A DNA stretch of 64,000 bases, taken from NCBI RefSeq assembly GCF_000172795.2, contig NZ_CP020947.1:1863001-1927000 (forward strand). Reading direction: 5' to 3'. Below, piece after piece: positions 1-7,820 of the stretch (position 1 is the first letter of the stretch; each line of letters begins with the position of its first letter). The notes under the pieces were generated by a model that saw only the letters and a list, made by a program, of their open reading frames with translations, did not search any database and had not been told where the DNA came from. Both the position numbers and the translations under genes were made by a program. This DNA is from Rhizobium sp. CIAT894. GTDB lineage: Bacteria; Pseudomonadota; Alphaproteobacteria; Rhizobiales; Rhizobiaceae.

Positions 1-456
1 CGCCATGCCGTTGCGCCGCTGGCTGAGGCTGGGCTTCGCCTCGCCGGTGACGAACCCGATCGCCGTGCCGCCAGTGCGGACGATCATCGGGATGTGCGCG
101 TCAGTCAGGCCGTCGACTTCCACCATGTGCTTCAGCATCGTCGCGAAGGTGCGGCCCTTCTTCGGGATCTGGCCGCCGTATCGGTCCATCGTGGCAAGTT
201 CGAGGGCGATCAGCGCTGCGAGTTCGCCGGCCTTCACTACGTCGAGGTCGACCCAGCCCAGAAGGTAGAGCGTCTGCGCACGCGCGAATTTCGCGCGCAC
301 TATGTCAGGGATGCGCTCGTCGATGCCGAGGCCGACGATGAATCTCCGCCATGCCTGCGGATCGTCGAACTGAAGGAAACCACCGGGCATTCCCGGCGAC
401 GGCCAGGGGATGATGAGCGGATCGGTACGCGGCGGAAGGTCCAGGTCGAGATTCAG
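1..456 (-). CDS. Unrecognised protein, 3' part cut by the window edge, non-ATG start
   Basis: An open frame of 152 codons runs leftwards and out of the window. The visible part begins with residues LNLDLDLPPRTDPLIIPWPS and contains a helical stretch with YLLGWVDLD and LAALIALELATMDRYGG; I recognise no family. No ATG or GTG start fits. A purine-rich AGAAAGGAAAA (on the minus strand) stands about 7 bases before a CTG at 454-456, which is my best start guess; an upstream in-frame TTG near 504 has no clear ribosome binding site. It follows the DUF2493 gene by 73 bases in the same direction, so it is probably part of that transcript. The gap between the two holds a 7-bp dyad (489-495 with 507-513). 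Antisense frames here are shadows. Confidence 0.55.
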   Translation of the reverse strand, partial: MNLDLDLPPRTDPLIIPWPSPGMPGGFLQFDDPQAWRRFIVGLGIDERIPDIVRAKFARAQTLYLLGWVDLDVVKAGELAALIALELATMDRYGGQIPKKGRTFATMLKHMVEVDGLTDAHIPMIVRTGGTAIGFVTGEAKPSLSQRRNGMA

Positions 457-529
457 AGGCTTTTCCTTTCTGATATTCGGCTGTGCAACAATACTCGCGA
501 TCGACAAGTATTGCGAAGTCTGACGGCGC

Positions 530-1453
530 TTACGCGCCGCCGAACTTCCAGACCGGGATGCCGAGCTTCTTGGCCTTGTCGGCGAGGTTGTCGCTAATGC
601 CCGTGCCCGGGAAATGCATCACGCCCTTCGGCACGATCTCCAGCATCTCGTCATTGCGCTTGAACGGTGCGGCACGGCCGTGCTTCGTCCAGTCGGGTGC
701 GAAGCCGATTTGCGGGACATTGCGATTCTTCGCCCAGAGCGAGGCAATTTTCTCTGCGCCCTTCGGCGACTTGCCGTGGACGAGGACCATATTGGGGTGC
801 TTTTGATGCACCTGATCGAGCTTGGCCCAGATGAGCCGGTGATCGTTAAAGTCGAGCCCGCCGGTGACGGCGATCTTCGGGCCTGGAGGAAGTAGGACCT
901 CCTGATCGGCACGCTTTTTCGCCATCAGGAAGTCGCGGCTGTCGATCATCGCCGAGGTAAGATTGCGATGGTTGACCTTCGATCCGCTGCGCGGGAGCCA
1001 CGGCTTGCCGACATGGCGTTCGTAGTGTTCGGCGGCCTGGTCGCGCATCAGTTCGAAGGCCGCCTGGCGTTCGAGGAGCGTCTGGCCCTCGGCGATCTGG
1101 CGCTCGAGTTCGACCGACTTCACCTCGCTGCCATCCTGTTCCCGCTGCGAGCGCTTCTGGGCCTGCTCGTTGTCGTCGAGTTCGCGTGTGATCCGTTCGG
1201 TGGCGCGGTGGAAGACATTGACGGTCGACCAGAGGAGATCGTCGAGGTCGGGTTCGAGGCGTGTGTCCTCCAGCGTGACGATCAGGGCGTCGAAGATGTC
1301 GGCGACGGCACCGGCGACTGAATTGCCGTCCGGGAGGAGCCGTTGATCCGGTTCATCGGCGAAGGGCCGGTAGCCGTGGAGCTGAAGTTCGTTGAGGACG
1401 TGATCGGTGGGTGAGGATTCGTGGTGCGGTTCGAAGTCGTCGTGCGCGTTCAT
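530..1453 (-). CDS. DUF2493 domain protein (SLOG-like fold), plasmid/ICE type
   Basis: The 307-residue protein has a C-terminal DUF2493 region with KIAVTGGLDFNDHRLIWAKLD, then LVHGKSPKGAEKIASLWAKN and a terminal GTGISDNLADKAKKLGIPVW. Such domains belong to the SLOG/YpsA-like nucleotide-binding superfamily and are common in alphaproteobacterial plasmids and ICEs; their substrate is not established. The N-terminal 160 residues are acidic and helical, with a likely coiled coil around ELERQIAEGQTLLERQAAFELMRD. I chose the ATG at 1453 rather than a start 57 bases upstream because GGAG lies 8 bases ahead of it, in a GGAG...CCC-ATG context also seen at other genes of this island. The domain call is secure; the function is unknown. 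Confidence 0.8.
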   Translation of the reverse strand: MNAHDDFEPHHESSPTDHVLNELQLHGYRPFADEPDQRLLPDGNSVAGAVADIFDALIVTLEDTRLEPDLDDLLWSTVNVFHRATERITRELDDNEQAQKRSQREQDGSEVKSVELERQIAEGQTLLERQAAFELMRDQAAEHYERHVGKPWLPRSGSKVNHRNLTSAMIDSRDFLMAKKRADQEVLLPPGPKIAVTGGLDFNDHRLIWAKLDQVHQKHPNMVLVHGKSPKGAEKIASLWAKNRNVPQIGFAPDWTKHGRAAPFKRNDEMLEIVPKGVMHFPGTGISDNLADKAKKLGIPVWKFGGA

Positions 1454-1760
1454 GGGATGCTCCGTCGGTAGGACCGCGACCGTCGCGGCCTTCATGGCGA
1501 CGAAGCCCACCGGCGGGACGGCCTTGCACCCGGAGCGCAGCGCAGGGCCGAAGCGCAGCGGAGGATGGCGAAGGACGGCTATTTTGCCTCGCGATGGAAA
1601 GGCGCGGTACGCGCCGCCGGAAAATAGTCGACCGCCGCCATTGCCGGGCCGGCCCGACTGTGGGCCGATCGCCCTCTCGAAGGCCGAGGCGCGGTCCTCT
1701 CAGGCGACTTGGGGCATCCGGACGGGCGTGGCGTCACCGCCGCCACCTTCCTCCTGCCGG
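1454..1760. other. 307-base gap upstream of the DUF2493 gene
   Basis: I see no convincing gene here. It separates the Toprim stop from the DUF2493 start, both on the minus strand, so it probably carries the DUF2493 promoter. It contains a nested inverted structure: CTATTTT at 1579-1585 pairs with AAAATAG at 1621-1627, and inside it GGCGCG (1601-1606) pairs with CGCGCC (1610-1615). This could be a Toprim terminator or a regulatory fold; nothing decides between them. Confidence 0.4.
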
Positions 1761-2795
1761 CTAGGCCGCCAGCGCCATGAAACGCTCCACGTCCTGCGGT
1801 CCGATCTGCATCCGGGTTTGGCTTCTGACCGCGTCGATGCCGAGGGTGCGGAGATCCTCGTTGAAGTCGCCGAGCTGGGGCGAGATCACGATCGCCTCGA
1901 TCCCGGCCGCATTCGCCCGTTCAACTAGGCTGTCGCGCGCACCATCACCGGCCGGATCGTCGTCGCGCAGGATGTAGAGCCGCCGCAGCGTGTCCGGGAA
2001 CAGGATGGCAGCGAGATGGGCTGCGGAGAGCGCCGCCAGCATCGGCATGTCGGGCAAGACCTGCCTGACCGACAGCACGGTCTCGATGCCTTCGCCGGCC
2101 GCCATGACTTCGCCGCCCGTGCCGAAGCGCACCGCGTTGCCGAGAAGATCGCCCATCGCCCGCCTTGGCGTGTCGAGTGGCGCCTTGTCGCGGCGTCGCG
2201 GGTCGAGCCAGGTCCGATGCGCCCCGGTGACCCTGTCGGTGAGGTCGGTGACGGCGGCGATCATGGCGGGCCAGGTCTCGGTCGGAGAATGCTCGTCGGG
2301 TCGATAGTAGCAGCGCGGGTGGAAGCGCAGATTGCCGGTTCCGCGTAAATCAGTAATGCAGCGTTCCCGTAGATATGACTGTACGAGCGTGCCCGTAATC
2401 GGCTGCGACATGCCGATCAGACGGCGGGCCGCCTCGGGCGACCCGTGTGGAGCGGGTGCCTGACGAGGATGTTCTGGCACGGGTTCGGGCTGCGGCATGC
2501 TGAGGAAGGTCCGCGCCTCGTCCGCGACGTCCTTGAAGTCGATAAGGCCGCAGCTCTCCCGGATCACGTCGAGGAGATCGCCGTGCTCGCCTGTCGCAGC
2601 GTCGGTCCATTTGCCGGCCGGACCCTTGGGCGAGTCCTTGAGCCGCACATACATCGAGCGGCCGGGCGTGTTGCGCACGTCGCCAACCAGCCAGTAGCGG
2701 CCCTCGCGCCGCCCGCTGGAGAGGTAGTGTCGGCACACCGCCTCGGCCTGCCGGCCGAGACGGTGCGCAAGAGCGGAAGCATCGTGACGAGACAT
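1761..2795 (-). CDS. Toprim domain protein of plasmid-primase type
   Basis: The protein has 344 residues. The N-terminal half resembles the plasmid primase/DUF7146 type (LGRQAEAVCRHYLSSGRREG, then GKWTDAATGEHGDLLDVIRE), and the C-terminal half is a Toprim domain, visible as EVMAAGEGIETVLSVRQVLP, which carries the conserved Glu, and YILRDDDPAGDGARDSL, which carries the Asp-rich metal motif. Toprim proteins of this kind act in primer synthesis or DNA processing on mobile elements; the exact activity is inferred. The start ATG at 2795 shares one base with the TGA of the upstream helicase gene (TGATG), pointing to translational coupling. A much longer in-frame extension upstream is only the shadow of the helicase gene, so I excluded it. 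Confidence 0.8.
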   Translation of the reverse strand: MSRHDASALAHRLGRQAEAVCRHYLSSGRREGRYWLVGDVRNTPGRSMYVRLKDSPKGPAGKWTDAATGEHGDLLDVIRESCGLIDFKDVADEARTFLSMPQPEPVPEHPRQAPAPHGSPEAARRLIGMSQPITGTLVQSYLRERCITDLRGTGNLRFHPRCYYRPDEHSPTETWPAMIAAVTDLTDRVTGAHRTWLDPRRRDKAPLDTPRRAMGDLLGNAVRFGTGGEVMAAGEGIETVLSVRQVLPDMPMLAALSAAHLAAILFPDTLRRLYILRDDDPAGDGARDSLVERANAAGIEAIVISPQLGDFNEDLRTLGIDAVRSQTRMQIGPQDVERFMALAA

Positions 2796-5700
2796 CACGC
2801 GGCCTCCCGCTCGGAGATGCGCGCTACCGGATAGGTGTCGAGCAGCTTGGTGAGGATGCTCACGCCATTGGTGTCGGCTGGCACGAAGAAGCGCAGCTTC
2901 CAGGAGATGATCTCGCTGAACAGGCCATAGGCTCGCAGCCGCTCGCGCATCGCCTCGGTGAAGCCGTTCAGCTCCAGGCGATAGGCGCTCATGACGCGGG
3001 CGCGGCGAAGCTGGAGGCCCTCGGCCAAGTCGAGGATCGTGCGGCCTTCCATCAGCGCGGCGAAGGCATGTTCCGGCGTCAGCGTGCTCGCCCCCTGAGA
3101 GGCGGCGTTCGCAGCCCAGGTCGGCGAGACGCGGCGGCCGATGATCCGCTCGCCCGCATCGGTCTGGAGCCGGTACACTCTGGTCGACTCGTCCGGCAGG
3201 CGCTTCCAGATCGGCAGCAGCAGGCCGGCAACGATATGGATCGTGCTGTCGGAGAACTCCGGCACGTCGGCAAGCTCGGCCTCCCAGGCGGCGGAGAAGC
3301 GCTCGCGGTCGGCTTCCTCCCAATGGCTCTCATCCATTATGCGCAGCGGCGCATAGTGCTGCTCCATCGGCCGGATCAGGCACACGCGGCGTTCGATCTC
3401 GCCATCGTCGAGCATCATCGACGGGGCCGTCATCTGCACGGCGGCGCGGCCGGAGCGCCCGTTGACCAGCAGCCGCGCGCGCGGATCGGCAAGGTGGTCG
3501 AGCGCGGTGGCCAGTGTGACGGGGCGATTACGCTCCCGGCGCGTGATGGTCAGCAGTCGCGTCTCCGCGCCGGTGCCGGGATGGACATGGATCACCTGGC
3601 TGTCGGTGACCACGAAGCTCTCGGCCTGCAGCGTCTCCAGCCCGACGTCATAGTGGCCGCTGCGAATCGCACCCTCGATCTTCGCAGTCAGGAGCTGCTC
3701 GAACGCGGTGAACAGGATGCCCTGCAGCTCGATGGTCAGCGCCAGCAGCCGGTTGAGGAAGGTGGTGATCGGCGGCAGCTCGTCCTTGATGCCATTGTCG
3801 TCCATCAGCTTCAGGCCGGTGGCGGTCTCGAACCGATCGAGCGAGCATCCCTCGACCTTGCCGCGCACGAGTAGCAGGTAGAGTTGGCGGAGCGCATCGC
3901 GCGCATAGTGGGATTCGAGATTGTCCTCCGGCCGGAACAGGCCCTGACCGCCGGTCTGGCGCTGGCCGCGCGTGATGGCGCCGAGCGTGTCGAGCCGCCG
4001 TGCGATCGTGGAGAGGAAGCGCTTCTCGGCTTTCACGTCGGTGGCGATCGGCCGGAAGAGCGGCGGCTGCGCCTGATTGGTCCGGTTGGTGCGCCCGAGC
4101 CCCTGAATCGCCGCATCGGCCTTCCAGCCGGGCTCCAGAAGATAGTGGATGCGCAGGCGCTGGTTTCGGACAGCAAGGTCCGCGTGATAGCTGCGGCCTG
4201 TGCCGCCGGCTTCGCTAAAGATGAGGACGCGCTTGTCGTCGTCCATGAACGACGCGGCTTCGGCGAGATTGGCGGAGGCCGCCCGGTTCTCCACGGCAAG
4301 CCGGTCGCCCTTGCGCACGACGCGGCGCGAGCGGTCGGTCACCTCGGCGACGACTTCGGTGCCGAAACGCTGGACGATCTGATCGAGCGCGCCGGGGACC
4401 GGCGGCAGCGATGCCAGGCGTTCGATCAGCTCGTCGCGCCGCGCGACGGCCTCGCGGCTCTCGACGGGCTGGCCGTCGCGATAGACCGGCCGCGACGACA
4501 GATTGCCCTCGCTGTCGGAGAACGGCTCGTAGAGCTGCACCGGGAAGGAATGGGCGAGATAGTCGAGGACATATTCGCGCGGCGTCATGTCGACGCGGAC
4601 GTCATTCCATTCCTCGGTCGGGATCTCGGCCAGCCGGCGCTCCATCAGGGCTTCGCCGGTCGAGACGATCTGGATCACGGCGGAATGGCCGGCCGCCAGG
4701 TCCTGCTCGATCGAGCGGACGAGCGTCGGCGTCTTCATGCTGGTGAGGAGATGGCCGAAGAAGCGCTGCTTGGCGCTCTCGAAGGCCGAGCGCGCGGCCG
4801 ACTTCGCCTGACGGTTCAGTGTGCCGGTGTCGCCTGTGATGTTGGCGGCCTGCATCGCCGCATCGAGATGATTATGAATGATGGCGAAGGCGCCGGCATA
4901 GGCATCATAGATGCGGGTCTGCTCAGGCGTGAGCGGATGTTCGACCAGTTCATATTCGACACCGTCATAGGAGAGCGATCTGGCCGTGTAGAGGCCGAGC
5001 GCGCGGAGATCGCGGGCGAGCACCTCCATCGCTGCGACGCCGCCATTCTCCACCGCCTCGACGAATTCGGCGCGGTTGGCGAAGGGAAAATCCTCGCCGC
5101 CCCACAGGCCGAGGCGCTGGGCATAGGCGAGATTGTGGACGGTGGTCGCGCCGGTCGCCGAGACGTAGACGACCCGGGCGTTTGGCAGCGCGTGCTGGAG
5201 CCGGAGGCCCGCACGGCCTTGCTGCGACGGGGCCACGTCACCCCGTTCTCCCTTGCCGCCGCCGGCGTTCTGCATCGCGTGGCTCTCGTCGAAAATGATC
5301 ACTCCGTCGAAATCGGAGCCCAACCATTCGACGATCTGTTTGACGCGCGAAAGCTTCTCCCCACGGTCGTCGGACCGTAGCGTAGCGTAGGTGGTGAATA
5401 GGACGCCTTCGGGAAGCCGGATCGCCTTGCCCTGCGGGAAGCGCGAAAGAGGTGTGACCAGCAACCGCTCCATGCGAAGGGCTGACCAATCACGCTGGGC
5501 GTCTTCAAGCAGCTTGTCTGACTTGGAGATCCACACGGCTTTGCGGCGACCCTGAAGCCAGTTGTCGAGGATGATGCCGGCCGACTGGCGGCCTTTGCCG
5601 GCGCCGGTGCCGTCGCCGAGCATGAAACCGCGGCGGAAGCGAACCGCGTTCGGCGCATCATCCGGCGCGGCGGTGACGAGATCGCCGGTCTCGTCGACGG

Positions 5701-7120
5701 TCCAGGCCCCGGCGAGATATTCTCCATGAGCCTCGCCAGCATAGATCACCGTCTCGAGCTGGGCGTCGGAGAGGATGCCGTCGGCGACGATCGGCGCCGG
5801 CAGCGTCGGCCGATAGCTTGGCTTCGGCGGCGCGACCGAGGCCATGGCGGCGGACTGCACGAGCTTGGTCGGATGCGGATGCGCTCCACCGATGCGGATC
5901 GACTGGAGGGCGTAAGCCTCATAGATCGAGTCCGACAGGCGGCTGCTCTCCGGCGGCGTCCAGTCGATCGTCTCATAGGCAAGCGGTGCGCCTTCGACAT
6001 GGGCGATGCGGCGGGCGGGCTGAGCTGTCGCTGCGCGAGCGAGATAGCCCCGCACTGTGCGCGGCGTGGCCGCAGGTATCGCGGCGGGACGCGCGATCGA
6101 AACCGGCAGGCGCGCGGGAAGCTGCGTGTCGATCCAGTCGAGCAACGTCGCGACATCGGGCGCGATTCCGGCGGAGTCTGAAAAATGCTCGGGGTCCTCG
6201 GCCGGCGCCTTATCGATCACCGTCAGGCGGGTCTCGATGGTCGTGCCATGCTTGGCATAGACCGAGCCGGCGATCGCGGCGGTGAAGACAACGCGGCCGT
6301 GATCCTGCAGCCGGACGAACGCATCCCGCCAGGCCGGAGACTCAGGCGAGAAGTTCGCGTCTGTGATAGCGACAAGCCGTCCGCCGTCGGCCAGACGGGC
6401 GAGCGCCGAGGCGACATGCCGATAGGCTGCGTCGGCGACGCGCCCAGTGACTTTCGCCATCACCGAAAATGGCGGGTTCATGATGACGACGCTCGGCACG
6501 GCGGCCGGATCGAGATGGTCGTCGATCTGGGCGGCGTCGAAGCGCGTCACGGGCACGGCCGGAAAGAGAGAGGCGAGAAGATCGGCGCGGGTCTCCGCCA
6601 ACTCATTGAAGATGAGCGATGCACCCGCGGTCTCAGCTAGGACGCCGAGCAGGCCGGTGCCTGCGGACGGCTCCAAGACACGATCGGCCGGGGTCAATGT
6701 TGCCGCCGTCAACGCGGCAAGGCCCAGCGGGATCGGCGTGGAAAATTGTTGGAAGGCTTGCGCCTCTTCGGATCGGCGCGTCTGCGTCGGCAGCAGTCCG
6801 ACGATCTTGGTCAGTGCGGAGAGCCGTGAAGCCGGCAATGTGGCTTTGCGGAAAAGCGGCTTTCCGTATTTACGCAGAAACAGGACGATCGCCGCCTCGC
6901 AAGCGTCATAGGCGGCTTTCCAATCCCAGGCACCGGATGCGTCGGACGCGCCGAAGGCGTCCTCCATGGCGCTGCGCAGCGTGGCGGCATCGACGGCGCG
7001 GCCCTGTTCGAGGTGGGGGAGGATGCGCTCGGCGGCGGCGAGAATGGCGGCGGCCGGCGGCGCGGCCGGGCCGAGCGGAAGCGAAGCCGCCTTGGCGGCG
7101 GGGATCGGAGCATGAAGCAT
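2795..7120 (-). CDS. Fused class I methyltransferase and strawberry-notch-type helicase/ATPase
   Basis: This 1,441-residue protein starts with an adenine-type methyltransferase: the SAM motif VLEPSAGTGLLG is at residues 148-159 and NPPF at 215-218. A superfamily 2 helicase core of the bacterial strawberry-notch family follows, with Walker A GDGTGAGKGR at 502-511, DESH at 611-614 and the arginine-finger region QGLGRTNR at 1006-1013. The remaining 400 residues are the family's C-terminal region. Proteins of this layout are hallmark genes of large alphaproteobacterial plasmids and ICEs. A role in protecting or remodelling incoming DNA is plausible but unproven. It is transcribed with the Toprim gene, with which it shares a base at the stop. 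The start is the ATG at 7120, with AGG 11 bases ahead and the island's leader element upstream. Confidence 0.9.
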   Translation of the reverse strand: MLHAPIPAAKAASLPLGPAAPPAAAILAAAERILPHLEQGRAVDAATLRSAMEDAFGASDASGAWDWKAAYDACEAAIVLFLRKYGKPLFRKATLPASRLSALTKIVGLLPTQTRRSEEAQAFQQFSTPIPLGLAALTAATLTPADRVLEPSAGTGLLGVLAETAGASLIFNELAETRADLLASLFPAVPVTRFDAAQIDDHLDPAAVPSVVIMNPPFSVMAKVTGRVADAAYRHVASALARLADGGRLVAITDANFSPESPAWRDAFVRLQDHGRVVFTAAIAGSVYAKHGTTIETRLTVIDKAPAEDPEHFSDSAGIAPDVATLLDWIDTQLPARLPVSIARPAAIPAATPRTVRGYLARAATAQPARRIAHVEGAPLAYETIDWTPPESSRLSDSIYEAYALQSIRIGGAHPHPTKLVQSAAMASVAPPKPSYRPTLPAPIVADGILSDAQLETVIYAGEAHGEYLAGAWTVDETGDLVTAAPDDAPNAVRFRRGFMLGDGTGAGKGRQSAGIILDNWLQGRRKAVWISKSDKLLEDAQRDWSALRMERLLVTPLSRFPQGKAIRLPEGVLFTTYATLRSDDRGEKLSRVKQIVEWLGSDFDGVIIFDESHAMQNAGGGKGERGDVAPSQQGRAGLRLQHALPNARVVYVSATGATTVHNLAYAQRLGLWGGEDFPFANRAEFVEAVENGGVAAMEVLARDLRALGLYTARSLSYDGVEYELVEHPLTPEQTRIYDAYAGAFAIIHNHLDAAMQAANITGDTGTLNRQAKSAARSAFESAKQRFFGHLLTSMKTPTLVRSIEQDLAAGHSAVIQIVSTGEALMERRLAEIPTEEWNDVRVDMTPREYVLDYLAHSFPVQLYEPFSDSEGNLSSRPVYRDGQPVESREAVARRDELIERLASLPPVPGALDQIVQRFGTEVVAEVTDRSRRVVRKGDRLAVENRAASANLAEAASFMDDDKRVLIFSEAGGTGRSYHADLAVRNQRLRIHYLLEPGWKADAAIQGLGRTNRTNQAQPPLFRPIATDVKAEKRFLSTIARRLDTLGAITRGQRQTGGQGLFRPEDNLESHYARDALRQLYLLLVRGKVEGCSLDRFETATGLKLMDDNGIKDELPPITTFLNRLLALTIELQGILFTAFEQLLTAKIEGAIRSGHYDVGLETLQAESFVVTDSQVIHVHPGTGAETRLLTITRRERNRPVTLATALDHLADPRARLLVNGRSGRAAVQMTAPSMMLDDGEIERRVCLIRPMEQHYAPLRIMDESHWEEADRERFSAAWEAELADVPEFSDSTIHIVAGLLLPIWKRLPDESTRVYRLQTDAGERIIGRRVSPTWAANAASQGASTLTPEHAFAALMEGRTILDLAEGLQLRRARVMSAYRLELNGFTEAMRERLRAYGLFSEIISWKLRFFVPADTNGVSILTKLLDTYPVARISEREAA

Positions 7121-7164
7121 GGAGGGGAACCTCGGAGAGCAGGACAGGGGCGAGCCGGCCCGGC

Positions 7165-7198
7165 GCTCTCTCTCGACCGGACGGGCTCAAACCCGTCC
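7165..7198 (-). promoter_or_regulatory. Structured leader element upstream of the helicase gene
   Basis: Read on the minus strand, this is a perfect GGACGGG/CCCGTCC hairpin (arms 7192-7198 and 7179-7185) followed by a GAGAGAGAG tract. The same ACGGGT...GAGAGAGAG pair of words occurs just upstream of the ParB-like gene (9975-10014) and of the DUF932 gene (11342-11379). This suggests a shared 5' control element, either an operator or an RNA structure. The helicase copy is the most diverged of the three. Confidence 0.45.
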
Positions 7199-7431
7199 CG
7201 GCAGCCCTCGAACTCTCTCGATGGAGACGCTTGAAACTCGCCGCGCGAGACCTAATTTGATCATGTCAGGGTCGCTGTGCGCGAAGCACGGCAAGAACCG
7301 CTTGCGGCAATAGTCGCAATAGCTGAACTGCCCGAACCAACGGGCCGCCGCTGACCTGCCAACGCGATTTTCGCGGGCGGGTCTCGGCTGTGCGGTTCAC
7401 CGAATCCCGTCTCCTCTCAAAGCCGCTGAAG

Positions 7432-7782
7432 ATGGAGAAACTAGTGGGAAAGCTTCTAACATTCCCAAAGCAGTCGATAGCGCCGATCACGGTGCGAAAT
7501 GGATCAAAACATCGCATCAGCGTGGAGGTCCTTGATGAAGTGCGGCCGCGGCGCACGCGGTGGGCGGTGCAATTTGAGATCCAAGAGGCGTCCGGTTACG
7601 CCGCGCTCGACGGATTTACCGACGCGGCAGTAGCGGCGGGTTACAGGCATCGATTCTTTGTCGGCACCACTCGAGCCGTTCGGCGGTTTGTCGCCGAAAC
7701 CTCGGACCTCGTCGCCGATGGCCGGATTGCCCTTTGGATCGACGGCGAGCGGGTCCAGCCTCAGATTAGGAAGCTGGCATGA
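7432..7782 (+). CDS. Hypothetical protein, divergent from the helicase gene
   Basis: The frame gives about 116 residues beginning MEKLVGKLLTFPKQSI and ending DGERVQPQIRKLA. I recognise no family. The composition is protein-like, with alternating strands (TRWAVQFEIQEASGYAALDG) and a basic C-terminal half, and no strong competing frame exists on either strand. The start is uncertain: GTG at 7390, ATG at 7432 and GTG at 7444 are in frame, and the last has the best ribosome binding site (GGAG, 6 bases before). It reads away from the helicase gene and ends just before a hairpin that terminates the convergent ParB-like gene. The 310 bases between the helicase start and this frame hold only the leader element. 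Confidence 0.5.
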   Translation: MEKLVGKLLTFPKQSIAPITVRNGSKHRISVEVLDEVRPRRTRWAVQFEIQEASGYAALDGFTDAAVAAGYRHRFFVGTTRAVRRFVAETSDLVADGRIALWIDGERVQPQIRKLA

Positions 7783-7816
7783 AAAAAGGGCCGGAGCGTC
7801 TTTACGCTCCGGCCCC
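7782..7816 (-). terminator. Intrinsic terminator of the ParB-like gene
   Basis: An 11-bp perfect stem (7788-7798 with 7805-7815, arm GGGCCGGAGCG) with a 6-base loop is followed on the minus strand by six T residues (7787-7782). It begins 5 bases after the ParB-like stop. Transcribed from the plus strand it has no T tract, so it acts mainly leftwards, although it would also form at the end of the convergent hypothetical gene. Confidence 0.85.
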
Positions 7817-7820
7817 TTCG

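Noticed and set aside
3884..5380. A 498-codon open frame on the plus strand across the helicase gene
   Set aside because: It is antisense to a gene with clear methyltransferase and helicase motifs; the high G+C third-position bias creates such shadows.
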